Positions 36,079 through 49,649 of a stretch of DNA of 64,000 nt are shown here, piece after piece. The stretch covers positions 17,536,639 through 17,600,638 of the forward strand of contig NC_064039.1 of NCBI RefSeq assembly GCF_932526225.1, given 5' to 3'. Source of the DNA: Nematostella vectensis. Its lineage: Eukaryota > Cnidaria > Anthozoa > Actiniaria > Edwardsiidae. The notes below the pieces were generated by a model. It saw only the letters and a list, made by a program, of their open reading frames with translations. It had not been told where the DNA came from and did not search any database. Position numbers and translations under genes: made by a program. Position 1 is the first letter of the stretch; every line of letters begins with the position of its first letter.

Positions 36079-37311
36079 ACCCATATTACCTAGCTCTTGA
36101 AGCCCTGTGACTGGTTGAACCATCCCCTAAAACCCTGCACCTCCAAGACCAAGCCATTGATACCCTCTACCCCTGTGTACCCACTCATTTATAACTTGCA
36201 CCCTTATGACCTAGTTCTTGATATCATTGACCCTTATTACCATCCCTTGAAGTCTAGTACCTGTTTGACCAACTCTTGTTACCCTGTACACCTGTCACCT
36301 CACCCAATACCTCACTTATCTTAACGTCCCCTTCACGTCCTTATCTTAACACCCCCGAAAAAATCCCAAGTTAATCTGACCTGGATTCGACTCACGGGCC
36401 TCTTGTTTGAGAAGCGAAGCCCGTACCACTGAGCTATCGCGCCACTCTCTTGAAAACTAGAAGTAACTACCGTATAGCCTTGTTTACCCAGCCTTATAAG
36501 GTATACAGTAGTTTTTCCTTGATATTTCGAGAGTGGCGCTATGGCTCAGTGGTACGGGCTTCGCTTCTCAAGCAAACGGGCCAGGGTTCGAATCCAGGTA
36601 AGATAAACTAGAGACTTTTTCAGGGCTGTTAAGGTAAGGACGGTGGCATTAGGGGATGAGTGCACAGGGGAAAAGGGTATAAACGGCAGGGTCACAGGTG
36701 AGCAAGTTGGTAAGCGCTTGGTCATACATGGGTAAAGGGTAGTTATGTGATTAGGTGTCATAGGGGTGTAGGTCAGTTAGGATGGGTAGGCAGGGATATA
36801 GGGTAGTAAGTGCTAGGTCATAGGGGTGTAGCTTTGTTAGGGGTTGGTACTCAGGGTTATAGGGTAGTAAGTGCTAAGTCATAGGGGTGTAACTTAGTTA
36901 GAGGTGGGTACACATGGGTATAGGGTAGTTAGTGCTAGGTTGTAGGGGTGTAGCTTAGCTAAGTGTATGTACTTAGGGGTATAGGCTAATTAGTGCTAGG
37001 CCATATGGGGTGTAGTTTAGTTAGGAGTGGGTACACAGGGTTATAGGGGTGTAGTTTAGTTAGGGTATGGTTTTAAGGGGTATAGGGTAGTTAGTGCTAC
37101 GTCACAGGGGTGTAGCTTAGCAAGGGTTGGGTACTCAGGGGTAAAGTGTAGTTATTGCTAGGTCATAGGGGTGAGGCTCAGTTAGGGGTAGGTATTCAGT
37201 AGTATAGCGTAGTTAGTGCTAGGTCGTAGGGGTGTAGCTTAGTTAGGCGTGGATACTCAGGGATATAGGGTAGCTATTATTATTAATTATTATTATTAAT
37301 TATTATAATGT
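36079..37311. repeat. Unit 26 (short, V variant)
   Basis: tRNA-like minus 36,373-36,443 and plus 36,535-36,605. Minus B box GAGTCGAATCC, plus B box perfect. GGGGATGAGTGC, AGTACCTGTTTGACC and CACCCAAT are shared with unit 45, 23,442 bp away. Confidence 0.9.
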
Positions 37312-38545
37312 ACCCATATTACCTAGCTCTTGAAACCCTGTGACTGGTTGAACCATCCCCTAAAACCCTGCACCTCCAAGACCAAGCCATTGATACTCTC
37401 TACCCCTGTGTACCCACTCATTTATAACTTGCACCCTTATGACCTAGTTCTTGATATCATTGACCCTTATTACCATCCCTTGAAGTCTAGTACCCGTTTG
37501 ACCAACTCTTGTTACCCTGTACACCTGTCACCTCACCCACTAACTCACTTATCTTAACGTCCCCTTCACGTCCTTATCTTAACACCCCCGAAAAAATCCC
37601 AAGTTAATCTGACCTGGATTCGATTCACGGACCTCTTGTTTGAGAAGCGAAGCCCGTACCACTGAGCTATCGCGCCACTCTCTTGAAAACTAGAAGTAAC
37701 TACCGTATAGCCTTGTTTACCCAGCCTTATAAGGTATACAGTAGTTTTTCCTTGATATCTCGAGAGTGGCGCTATGGCTCAGTGGTACGGGCTTCGCTTC
37801 TCAAGCAAACAAGCCAGGGTTCGAATCCAGGAAAGATAAACTAGAGACTTTTTCAGGGCTGTTAAGGTAAGGACGGTGGCATTAGGGGGTGGGTGCACAG
37901 GGGAAAAGGATATAAACGGCAGGGTCACAGATGTGCAAGTTGGTAAGCGCTTGGTCCTACATGGGTAAAGGGTAGTTATGTGATTAGGTGTCATAGGGGT
38001 GTAGGTCAGTTAGGGATGGGTAGGCAGGGATATGGGGTAGTAAGTGCTAGGTCATAGGGGTGTAGCTTTGTTAGGGGTTGGTACTCAGGGAAATAGGGTA
38101 GTAAGTGCTAAGTCATAGGGGTGTAACTTAGTTAGCGGTGGGTACCCATGGGTATAGGGTAGTTAGTGCTAGGTCGTAGGGGTGTAGCTTAGCTAAGTGT
38201 ATGTACTTAGGGGTATAGGCTACTTAGTGCTAGGACATATGGGGTGTAGTTTAGTTAGGAGTGGGTACACAGGGTTATAGGGGTGTAGTTTAGTTAGGGT
38301 ATGGTTTTAAGGGGTATAGGGTAGTTAGTGCTACGTCACAGGGGTGTAGCTTAGCAAGGGTTGGGTACTCAGGGGTAAAGTGTAGTTATTGCTAGGTCAT
38401 AGGGGTGAGGCTCAGTTAGGGGTAGGTATTCAGGAGTATAGCGTAGTTAGTGCTAGGTCGTAGGGGTGAAGCTTAGTTAGGCGTGGATACTCAGGGATAT
38501 AGGGTAGCTATTATTATTAATTATTAGTATTAATTATTATAATGT
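37312..38545. repeat. Unit 27 (short, W')
   Basis: tRNA-like minus 37,606-37,676 and plus 37,768-37,838. Minus B box GAATCGAATCC, plus B box perfect after AACAAGCC. Confidence 0.9.
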
Positions 38546-39779
38546 ACCCATATTACCTAGCTCTTGAAACCCTGTGACTGGTTGAACCATCCCCTAAAAC
38601 CCTGCACCTCTAAGACCAAGTCATTGATACCCTCTACCCCTGTGTACCCACTCATTTATAACTTGCACCCCTATGACCTAGTTCTTGATATCATTGACCC
38701 TTATTACCATCCCTTGAAGTCTAGTACCCGTTTGACCAACTCTCGTTACCCTGTACACCTGTCACCTCACCCACTAACTCACTTATCTTAACGTCCCCTT
38801 CACGTCCTTATCTTAACACCCCTGAAAAAATCCCAAGTTAATCTGACCTGGATTCGAACCACGGGCCTCTTGTTTGAGAAGCGAAGCCCGTACCACTGAG
38901 CTATCGCGCCACTCTCTTGAAAACTAGAAGTAACTACCGTATAGCCTTGTTTACCCAGCCTTATCAGGTATACAGTAGGTTTTCCTTGATATCTCTAGAG
39001 TGGCGCTATGGCTCAGTGGTACGGGCTTCGCTTCTCAAGCAAACGGGCCAGGGTTCGAATCCAGGTAAGATAAACTAGAGACTTTTTCAGGGGTGTTAAG
39101 GTAAGGACGGTGGCATTAGGGGGTGGGTGCACAGGGGAAAAGGATATAAACGGCAGGGTCACAGATGTGCAAGTTGGTAAGCGCTTGGTCCTACATGGGT
39201 AAAGGGTAGTTATGTGATTAGGTGTCATAGGGGTGTAGGTCAGTTAGGGATGGGTAGGCAGGGATATGGGGTAGTAAGTGCTAGGTCATAGGGGTGTAGC
39301 TTTGTTAGGGGTTGGTACTCAGGGGTATAGGGTAGTAAGTGCTAAGTCATAGGGGTGTAACTTAGTTAGCGGTGGGTACCCATGGGTATAGGGTAGTTAG
39401 TGCTAGGTTGTAGGGGTGTAGCTTAGCTAAGTGTATGTACTTAGGGGTATAGGCTACTTAGTGCTAGGCCATATGGGGTGTAGTTTAGTTAGGAGTGGGT
39501 ACACAGGGTTATAGGGGTGTAGTTTAGTTAGGGTATGGTTTTAAGGGGTATAGGGTAGTTAGTGCTACGTCAGAGGGGTGTAGCTTAGCAAGGGTTGGGT
39601 ACTCAGGGGTAAAGTGTAGTTATTGCTAGGTCATAGGGGTGAGGCTCAGTTAGGGGTAGGTATTCAGGAGTATAGCGTAGTTAGTGCTAGGTCGTAGGGG
39701 TGTAGCTTAGTTAGGCGTGGATACTCAGGGATATAGGGAAGCTATTATTATTAATTATTAGTATTAATTATTATAATGT
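38546..39779. repeat. Unit 28 (short, X1)
   Basis: tRNA-like minus 38,840-38,910 and plus 39,002-39,072. Matches unit 14 at 17,274 bp, including GTCAGAGGGG. Both B boxes perfect. Confidence 0.9.
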
Positions 39780-41013
39780 ACCCATATTACCTAGCTCTTG
39801 AAACCCTGTGACTGGTTGAACCATCCCCTAAAACCCTGCACCTCCAAGACCAAGCCATTGATACCCTCTACCCCTGTGTACCCACTCATTTATAACTTGC
39901 ACCCCTAGGACCTAGTTCTTGATATCATTGACCCTTATTACCATCCCTTGAAGTCTAGTACCCGTTTGACCAACTCTCGTTACCCTGTACACCTGTCACC
40001 TCACCCACTAACTCACTTATCTTAACGTCCCCTTCACGTCCTTATCTTAACACCCCTGAAAAAATCCCAAGTTAATCTGACCTGGATTCGAACCACGGGC
40101 CTCTTGTTTGAGAAGCGAAGCCCGTACCACTGAGCTATCGCGCCACTCTCTTGAAAACTAGAAGTAACTACCGTATAGCCTTGTTTACCCAGCCTTATAA
40201 GGTATAGAGTAGTTTTTCCTTGATATCTCGAGAGTGGCGCTATGGCTCAGTGGTACGGGCTTCGCTTCTCAAGCAAACGGGCCAGGGTCCGAATCCAGAT
40301 AAGATAAACTAGAGACTTTTTCAGGGGTGTTAAGGTAAGGACGGTGGCATTAGGGGGTGGGTGCACAGGGGAAAAGGATATAAACGGCAGGGTCACAGAT
40401 GTGCAAGTTGGTAAGCGCTTGGTCCTACATGGGTAAAGGGTAGTTATGTGATTAGGTGTCATAGGGGTGTAGGTCAGTTAGGGATGGGTAGGCAGGGATA
40501 TGGGGTAGTAAGTGCTAGGTCATAGGGGTGTAGCTTTGTTAGGGGTCGGTACTCAGGGAAATAGGGTAGTAAGTGCTAAGTCATAGGGGTGTAACTTAGT
40601 TAGATGTGGGTACCCATGGGTATAGGGTAGTTAGTGCTAGGTCGTAGGGGTGTAGCTTAGCTAGGTGTATGTACTTAGGGGTATAGGCTACTTAGTGCTA
40701 GGCCATATGGGGTGTAGTTTAGTTAGGAGTGGGTACACAGGGTTATAGGGGTGTAGTTTAGTTAGGGTATGGTTTTAAGGGGTATAGGGTAGTTAGTGCT
40801 ACGTCACAGGGGTGTAGCTTAGCAAGGGTTGGGTACTCAGGGGTAAAGTGTAGTTATTGCTAGGTCATAGGGGTGAGGCTCAGTTAGGGGTAGGTATTCA
40901 GGAGTATAGCGTAGTTAGTGCTAGGTCGTAGGGGTGAAGCTTAGTTAGGCGTGGATACTCAGGGATATAGGGTAGCTATTATTATTAATTATTAGTATTA
41001 ATTATTATAATGT
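39780..41013. repeat. Unit 29 (short, Y)
   Basis: tRNA-like minus 40,074-40,144 and plus 40,236-40,306. Y markers; equivalent of unit 15 at 17,274 bp. Confidence 0.9.
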
Positions 41014-42247
41014 ACCCATATTACCTAGCTCTTGAAACCCTGTGACTGGTTGAACCATCCCCTAAAACCCTACACCTCCAAGACCAAGCCATTGATACCC
41101 TCTACCCCTGTGTACCCACTCATTTATAACTTGCACCCCTATGACCTAGTTCTTGATATCATTGACCCTTATTACCATCCCTTGAAGTCTAGTACCCGTT
41201 TAACCAACTCTCGTTACCCTGTACACCTGTCACCTCACCCACTAACTCACTTATCTTAACGTCCCCTTCACGTCCTTATCTTAACACCCCTGAAAAAATC
41301 CCAAGTTAATCTGACCTGGATTCGAACCACGGGCCTCTTGTTTGAGAAGCGAAGCCCGTACCACTGAGCTATCGCGCAACTCTCTTGAAAACTAGAAGTA
41401 ACTACCGTATAGCCTTGTTTACCCAGCCTTATCAGGTATACAGTAGGTTTTCCTTGATATCTCTAGAGTGGCGCTATGGCTCAGTGGTACGGGCTTCGCT
41501 TCTCAAGCAAACGGGCCAGGGTTCGAATCCAGGTAAGATAAACTAGAGACTTTTTCAGGGGTGTTAAGGTAAGGACGGTGGCATTAGGGGGTGGGTGCAC
41601 AGGGGAAAAGGATATAAACGGCAGGGTCACAGATGTGCAAGTTGGTAAGCGCTTGGTCCTACATGGGTAAAGGGTAGTTATGTGATTAGGTGTCATAGGG
41701 GTGTAGGTCAGTTAGGGATGGGTAGGCAGGGATATGGGGTAGTAAGTGCTAGGTCATAGGGGTGTAGCTTTGTTAGGGGTTGGTACTCAGGGGTATAGGG
41801 TAGTAAGTGCTAAGTCATAGGGGTGTAACTTAGTTAGCGGTGGGTACCCATGGGTATAGGGTAGTTAGTGCTAGGTTGTAGGGGTGTAGCTTAGCTAAGT
41901 GTATGTACTTAGGGGTATAGGCTAATTAGTGCTAGGCCATATGGGGTGTAGTTTAGTTAGGAGTGGGTACACAGGGTTATAGGGGTGTAGTTTAGTTAGG
42001 GTATGGTTTTAAGGGGTATAGGGTAGTTAGTGCTACGTCACAGGGGTGTAGCTTAGCAAGGGTTGGGTACTCAGGGGTAAAGTGTAGTTATTGCTAGGTC
42101 ATAGGGGTGAGGCTCAGTTAGGGGTAGGTATTCAGGAGTATAGCGTAGTTAGTGCTAGGTCGTAGGGGTGTAGCTTAGTTAGGCGTGGATACTCAGGGAT
42201 ATAGGGAAGCTATTATTATTAATTATTAGTATTAATTATTATAATGT
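41014..42247. repeat. Unit 30 (short, X2)
   Basis: tRNA-like minus 41,308-41,378 and plus 41,470-41,540. GCGCAACTC, GTTTAACC and GGCTAATTAG as in unit 16. Confidence 0.9.
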
Positions 42248-43482
42248 ACCCATATTACCTAGCTCTTGAAACCCTGTGACTGGTTGAACCATCCCCTAAA
42301 ACCCTGCACCTCCAAGACCAAGCCATTGATACCCTCTACCCCTGTGTACCCACTCATTTATAACTTGCACCCCTAGGACCTAGTTCTTGATATCATTGAC
42401 CCTTATTACCATCCCTTGAAGTCTAGTACCCGTTTGACCAACTCTCGTTACCCTGTACACCTGTCACCTCACCCACTAACTCACTTATCTTAACGTCCCC
42501 TTCACGTCCTTATCTTAACACCCCTGAAAAAATCCCAAGTTAATCTGACCTGGATTCGAACCACGGGCCTCTTGTTTGAGAAGCGAAGCCCGTACCACTG
42601 AGCTATCGCGCCACTCTCTTGAAAACTAGAAGTAACTACCGTATAGCCTTGTTTACCCAGCCTTATAAGGTATAGAGTAGTTTTTCCTTGATATCTCGAG
42701 AGTGGCGCTATGGCTCAGTGGTACGGGCTTCGCTTCTCAAGCAAACGGGCCAGGGTCCGAATCCAGATAAGATAAACTAGAGACTTTTTCAGGGGTGTTA
42801 AGGTAAGGACGGTGGCATTAGGGGGTGGGTGCACAGGGGAAAAGGATATAAACGGCAGGGTCACAGATGTGCAAGTTGGTAAGCGCTTGGTCCTACATGG
42901 GTAAAAGGGTAGTTATGTGATTAGGTGTCATAGGGGTGTAGGTCAGTTAGGGATGGGTAGGCAGGGATATGGGGTAGTAAGTGCTAGGTCATAGGGGTGT
43001 AGCTTTGTTAGGGGTGGGTACTCAGGGAAATAGGGTAGTAAGTGCTAAGTCATAGGGGTGTAACTTAGTTAGAGGTGGGTACCCATGGGTATAGGGTAGT
43101 TAGTGCTAGGTCGTAGGGGTGTAGCTTAGCTAAGTGTATGTACTTAGGGGTATAGGCTACTTAGTGCTAGGCCATATGGGGTGTAGTTTAGTTAGGAGTG
43201 GGTACACAGGGTTATAGGGGTGTAGTTTAGTTAGGGTATGGTTTTAAGGGGTATAGGGTAGTTAGTGCTACGTCACAGGGGTGTAGCTTAGCAAGGGTTG
43301 GGTACTCAGGGGTAAAGTGTAGTTATTGCTAGGTCATAGGGGTGAGGCTCAGTTAGGGGTAGGTATTCAGGAGTATAGCGTAGTTAGTGCTAGGTCGTAG
43401 GGGTGAAGCTTAGTTAGGCGTGGATACTCAGGGATATAGGGTAGCTATTATTATTAATTATTAGTATTAATTATTATAATGT
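42248..43482. repeat. Unit 31 (short, Y)
   Basis: tRNA-like minus 42,542-42,612 and plus 42,704-42,774. Y markers; a one-base insertion (GTAAAAGGG) makes the following interval 1,235 bp. Confidence 0.9.
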
Positions 43483-44715
43483 ACCCATATTACCTAGCTC
43501 TTGAAACCCTGTGACTGGTTGAACCATCCCCTAAAACCCTGCACCTTCAAGACCAAGCCATTGATACCCTCTACCCCTGTGTACCCACTCATTTATAACT
43601 TGCACCCCTATGACCTAGTTCTTGATATCATTGACCCTTATTACCATCCCTTGAAGTCTAGTACCCGTTTGACCAACTCTCGTTACCCTGTACACCTGTC
43701 ACCTCACCCACTAACTCACTTATCTTAACGTCCACTTCACGTCCTTATCTTAACACCCCTGAAAAAATCCCAAGTTAATCTGACCTGGATTCGAACCACG
43801 GGCCTCTTGTTTGAGAAGCGAAGCCCGTACCACTGAGCTATCGCGCCACTCTCTTGAAAACTAGAAGTAACTACCGTATAGCCTTGTTTACCCAGCCTTA
43901 TCAGGTATACAGTAGTTTTTCCTTGATATCTCTAGAGTGGCGCTACGGCTCAGTGGTACGGGCTTCGCTTCTCAAGCAAACGGGCCAGGGTTCGAATCCA
44001 GGTAAGATAAACTAGAGACTTTTTAAGGGCTGTTAAGGTAAGGACGGTGGCATTAGGGGGTGAGTGCACAGGGGAAAAGGGTATAAACGGCAGGGTCACA
44101 GGTGAGCAAGTTGGTAAGCGCTTGGTCATACATGGGTAAAGGGTAGTTATGTGATTAGGTGTCATAGGGGTGTAGGTCAGTTAGGTCTGGTAGGCAGGGA
44201 TATAGGGTAGTAAGTGCTAGGTCATAGGGGTGTAGCTTTGTTAGGGGTTGGTACTCAGGGTTATAGGGTAGTAAGAGCTAAGTCATAGGGGTGTAACTTA
44301 GTTAGAGGTGGGTACACATGGGTATAGGGTAGTTAGTGCCACGTCGTGGGGGTGTAGCTTAGCTAGGTGTATGTACTTAGGGGTAGAGGCTACTTAGTGC
44401 TAGGACATATGGGGTGTAGTTTAGTTAGGAGTGGGTACACAGAGTTAGAGGGGTGTAGTTTAGTTAGGGTATGGTTTCAAGGGATATAGGGTAGTTAGTG
44501 CTACGTCACAGGGGTGTAGCTTAGCAAGGGTTGGGTACTCAGGGGTAAAGTGTAGTTATTGCTAGGTCATAGGGGTGAGGCTCAGTTAGGGGTAGGTATT
44601 CAGGAGTATAGCTTAGTTAGTGCTAGGTCGTAGTGGTAAAGCTTAGTTAGGCGTGGATACTCAGGGATATAGGTTAGCTATTATTATAAATTATTATTAT
44701 TAATTATTATAATTT
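43483..44715. repeat. Unit 32 (short, V; mutated plus A box)
   Basis: tRNA-like minus 43,777-43,847 and plus 43,939-44,009. The first base of the plus A box is C instead of T (CTACGGCTCAG near 43,946). The minus element is intact. Otherwise as unit 18. Confidence 0.9.
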
Positions 44716-45947
44716 ACCCATATTACCTAGCTCTTGAAACCCTGTGACTGGTTGAACCGTCCCCTAAAACCCTGCACCTCCAAGACCAAGCCATTGATAC
44801 TCTCTACCCCTGTGTACCAACTCATTTATAACTTGCACCCCTATGACCTAGTTCTTGATATCATTGACAATTATTACCATCCCTTGAAGTCTAGTACCCG
44901 TTTGACCAACTCTTGTTACCCTGTACACCTGTCACCTCACCCATTAACTCACTTATCTTAACGTCCCCTTCACGTCCTTATCTTAACACCCCCGAAAAAA
45001 TCCCAAGTTAATCTGACCTGGATTCGACTCACGGACCTCTTGTTTGAGAAGCGAAGCCCGTACCACTGAGCTATCGCGCCACTCTCTTGAAAACTAGAAG
45101 TAACTACCGTATAGCCTTGTTTACCCAGCCTTATAAGGTATACAGTAGTTTTTCCTTGATATCTCGAGAGTGGCGCTATGGCTCAGTGGTACGGGCTTCG
45201 CTTCTCAAGCAAACAAGCCAGGGTTCGAATCCAGGAAAGATAAACTAGAGACTTTTTCAGGGCTGGTAAGGTAAGGACGGTGGCATTAGGGGGTGGGTGC
45301 ACAGGGGAAAAGGATATAAACGGCAGGGTCACAGATGTGCAAGCTGGTAAGCGCTTGGTCCTACATGGGTAAAGGGTAGTTATGTGATTAGGTGTCATAG
45401 GGGTGTAGGTCAGTTAGGACGGGTAGGCAGGGATATAGGGTAGTAAGTGCTAGGTCATAGGGGTGTAGCTTTGTTAGGGGTTGGTACTCAGGGGTATAGG
45501 GTAGTAAGTGCTAAGTCATAGGGGTGTAACTTAGTTAGAGGTGGGTACCCATGGGTATAGGGTAGTTAGTGCTACGTCGTGGGGGTGTAGCTTAGCTAGG
45601 TGTATGTACTTAGGGGTATAAGCTACTTAGTGCTAGGACATAGGGGTGTAGTTTTGTTAGGAGTGGGTACACAGGGTTATAGGGGTGTAGTTTAGTTAGG
45701 GTATGGTTTTAAGGGGTATAGGGTAGTTAGTGCTACGTCACAGGGGTGTAGCTTAGCAAGGGTTGGGTACTCAGGGGTAAAGTGTAGTTATTGCTAGGTC
45801 ATAGGGGTGAGGCTCAGTTAGGGGTAGGTATTCAGTAGTATAGCGTAGTTAGTGCTAGGTCGTAGGGGTGTAGCTTAGTTAGGCGTGGATACTCAGGGAT
45901 ATAGGGTAGCTATTATTATTAATTATTATTATTAATTATTATAATGT
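44716..45947. repeat. Unit 33 (short, W)
   Basis: tRNA-like minus 45,010-45,080 and plus 45,172-45,242. Equivalent of unit 19 at 17,275 bp, 1,232 bp long in both. Confidence 0.9.
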
Positions 45948-47181
45948 ACCCATATTACCTAGCTCTTGAAACCCTGTGACTGGTTGAACCATCCCCTAAA
46001 ACCCTGCACCTCCAAGACCAAGCCATTGATACTCTCTACCCCTGTGTACCCACTCATTTATAACTTGCACCCTTATGACCTAGTTCTTGATATCATTGAC
46101 CCTTATTACCATCCCTTGAAGTCTAGTACCCGTTTGACCAACTCTTGTTACCCTGTACACCTGTCACCTCACCCACTAACTCACTTATCTTAACGTCCCC
46201 TTCACGTCCTTATCTTAACACCCCCGAAAAAATCCCAAGTTAATCTGACCTGGATTCGACTCATGGACCTCTTGTTTGAGAAGCGAAGCCCGTACCACTG
46301 AGCTATCGCGCCACTCTCTTGAAAACTAGAAGTAACTACCGTATAGCCTTGTTTACCCAGCCTTATAAGGTATACAGTAGTTTTTCCTTGATATCTCGAG
46401 AGTGGCGCTATGGCTCAGTGGTACGGGCTTCGCTTCTCAAGCAAACAAGCCAGGGTTCGAATCCAGGAAAGATAAACTAGAGACTTTTTCAGGGCTGTTA
46501 AGGTAAGGACGGTGGCATTAGGGGGTGGGTGCACAGGGGAAAAGGATATAAACGGCAGGGTCACAGATGTGCAAGTTGGTAAGCGCTTGGTCCTACATGG
46601 GTAAAGGGTAGTTATGTGATTAGGTGTCATAGGGGTGTAGGTCAGTTAGGGATGGGTAGGCAGGGATATGGGGTAGTAAGTGCTAGGTCATAGGGGTGTA
46701 GCTTTGTTAGGGGTTGGTACTCAGGGAAATAGGGTAGTAAGTGCTAAGTCATAGGGGTGTAACTTAGTTAGCGGTGGGTACCCATGGGTATAGGGTAGTT
46801 AGTGCTAGGTCGTAGGGGTGTAGCTTAGCTAAGTGTATGTACTTAGAGGTATAGGCTACTTAGTGCTAGGACATATGGGGTGTAGTTTAGTTAGGAGTGG
46901 GTACACAGGGTTATAGGGGTGTAGTTTAGTTAGGGTATGGTTTTAAGGGGTATAGGGTAGTTAGTGCTACGTCACAGGGGTGTAGCTTAGCAAGGGTTGG
47001 GTACTCAGGGGTAAAGTGTAGTTATTGCTAGGTCATAGGGGTGAGGCTCAGTTAGGGGTAGGTATTCAGGAGTATAGCGTAGTTAGTGCTAGGTCGTAGG
47101 GGTGAAGCTTAGTTAGGCGTGGATACTCAGGGATATAGGGTAGCTATTATTATTAATTATTAGTATTAATTATTATAATGT
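45948..47181. repeat. Unit 34 (short, W')
   Basis: tRNA-like minus 46,242-46,312 and plus 46,404-46,474. Minus side reads CGACTCATGGACC. Equivalent of unit 20. Confidence 0.9.
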
Positions 47182-48415
47182 ACCCATATTACCTAGCTCT
47201 TGAAACCCTGTGACTGGTTGAACCATCCCCTAAAACCCTGCACCTCCAAGACCAAGCCATTGATACCCTCTACCCCTGTGTACTCACTCATTTATAACTT
47301 GCACCCCTATGACCTAGTTCTTGATATCATTGACCCTTATTACCATCCCTTGAAGTCTAGTACCCGTTTGACCAACTCTCGTTACCCTGTACACCTGTCA
47401 CCTCACCCACTAACTCACTTATCTTAACGTCCCCTTCACGTCCTTATCTTAACACCCCTGAAAAAATCCCAAGTTTATCTGACCTGGATTCGAACCACGG
47501 GCCTCTTGTTTGAGAAGCGAAGCCCGTACCACTGAGCTATCGCGCCACTCTCTTGAAAACTAGAAGTAACTACCGTATAGCCTTGTTTACCCAGCCTTAT
47601 AAGGTATACAGTAGGTTTTCCTTGATATCTCTAGAGTGGCGCTATGGCTCAGTGGTACGGGCTTCGCTTCTCAAGCAAACAAGCCAGGGTTCGAATCCAG
47701 GAAAGATAAACTAGAGACTTTTTCAGGGCTGTTAAGGTAAGGACGGTGGCATTAGGGGGTGGGTGCACAGGGGAAAAGGATATAAACGGCAGGGTCACAG
47801 ATGTGCAAGTTGGTAAGCGCTTGGTCCTACATGGGTAAAGGGTAGTTATGTGATTAGGTGTCATAGGGGTGTAGGTCAGTTAGGGATGGGTAGGCAGGGA
47901 TATGGGGTAGTAAGTGCTAGGTCATAGGGGTGTAGCTTTGTTAGGGGTTGGTACTCAGGGAAATAGGGTAGTAAGTGCTAAGTCATAGGGGTGTAACTTA
48001 GTTAGCGGTGGGTACCCATGGGTATAGGGTAGTTAGTGCTAGGTCGTAGGGGTGTAGCTTAGCTAAGTGTATGTACTTAGGGGTATAGGCTACTTATTGC
48101 TAGGACATATGGGGTGTAGTTTAGTTAGGAGTGGGTACACAGGGTTATAGGGGTGTAGTTTAGTTAGGGTATGGTTTTAAGGGGTATAGGGTAGTTAGTG
48201 CTACGTCACAGGGGTGTAGCTTAGCAAGGGTTGGGTACTCAGGGGTAAAGTGTAGTTATTGCTAGGTCATAGGGGTGAGGCTCAGTTAGGGGTAGGTATT
48301 CAGGAGTATAGCGTAGTTAGTGCTAGGTCGTAGGGGTGAAGCTTAGTTAGGCGTGGATACTCAGGGATATAGGGTAGCTATTATTATTAATTATTAGTAT
48401 TAATTATTATAATGT
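47182..48415. repeat. Unit 35 (short, extra W' unit)
   Basis: tRNA-like minus 47,476-47,546 and plus 47,638-47,708. The left arm is that of unit 21/36 (TACTCACTCATT, AAGTTTATCTG) and the right half is W'. It breaks the seven-unit order and looks like a single-unit tandem duplication. Confidence 0.9.
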
Positions 48416-49649
48416 ACCCATATTACCTAGCTCTTGAAACCCTGTGACTGGTTGAACCATCCCCTAAAACCCTGCACCTCCAAGACCAAGCCATTGATAC
48501 CCTCTACCCCTGTGTACTCACTCATTTATAACTTGCACCCCTATGACCTAGTTCTTGATATCATTGACCCTTATTACCATCCCTTGAAGTCTAGTACCCG
48601 TTTGACCAACTCTCGTTACCCTGTACACCTGTCACCTCACCCACTAACTCACTTATCTTAACGTCCCCTTCACGTCCTTATCTTAACACCCCTGAAAAAA
48701 TCCCAAGTTTATCTGACCTGGATTCGAACCACGGGCCTCTTGTTTGAGAAGCGAAGCCCGTACCACTGAGCTATCGCGCCACTCTCTTGAAAACTAGAAG
48801 TAACTACCGTATAGCCTTGTTTACCCAGCCTTATAAGGTATACAGTAGGTTTTCCTTGATATCTCTAGAGTGGCGCTATGGCTCAGTGGTACGGGCTTCG
48901 CTTCTCAAGCAAACGGGCCAGGGTTCGAATCCAGGTAAGATAAACTAGAGACTTTTTCAGGGGTGTTAAGGTAAGGACGGTGGCATTAGGGGGTGGGTGC
49001 ACAGGGGAAAAGGATATAAACGGCAGGGTCACAGATGTGCAAGTTGGTAAGCGCTTGGTCCTACATGGGTAAAGGGTAGTTATGTGATTAGGTGTCATAG
49101 GGGTGTAGGTCAGTTAGGGATGGGTAGGCAGGGATATGGGGTAGTAAGTGCTAGGTCATAGGGGTGTAGCTTTGTTAGGGGTTGGTACTCAGGGGTATAG
49201 GGTAGTAAGTGCTAAGTCATAGGGGTGTAACTTAGTTAGCGGTGGGTACCCATGGGTATAGGGTAGTTAGTGCTAGGTTGTAGGGGTGTAGCTTAGCTAA
49301 GTGTATGTACTTAGGGGTATAGGCTACTTAGTGCTAGGCCATATGGGGTGTAGTTTAGTTAGGAGTGGGTACACAGGGTTATAGGGGTGTAGTTTAGTTA
49401 GGGTATGGTTTTAAGGGGTATAGGGTAGTTAGTGCTACGTCAGAGGGGTGTAGCTTAGCAAGGGTTGGGTACTCAGGGGTAAAGTGTAGTTATTGCTAGG
49501 TCATAGGGGTGAGGCTCAGTTAGGGGTAGGTATTCAGGAGTATAGCGTAGTTAGTGCTAGGTCGTAGGGGTGTAGCTTAGTTAGGCGTGGATACTCAGGG
49601 ATATAGGGAAGCTATTATTATTAATTATTAGTATTAATTATTATAATGT
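48416..49649. repeat. Unit 36 (short, X1)
   Basis: tRNA-like minus 48,710-48,780 and plus 48,872-48,942. Left arm same as unit 35, right arm X1 with GTCAGAGGGG. Confidence 0.9.
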
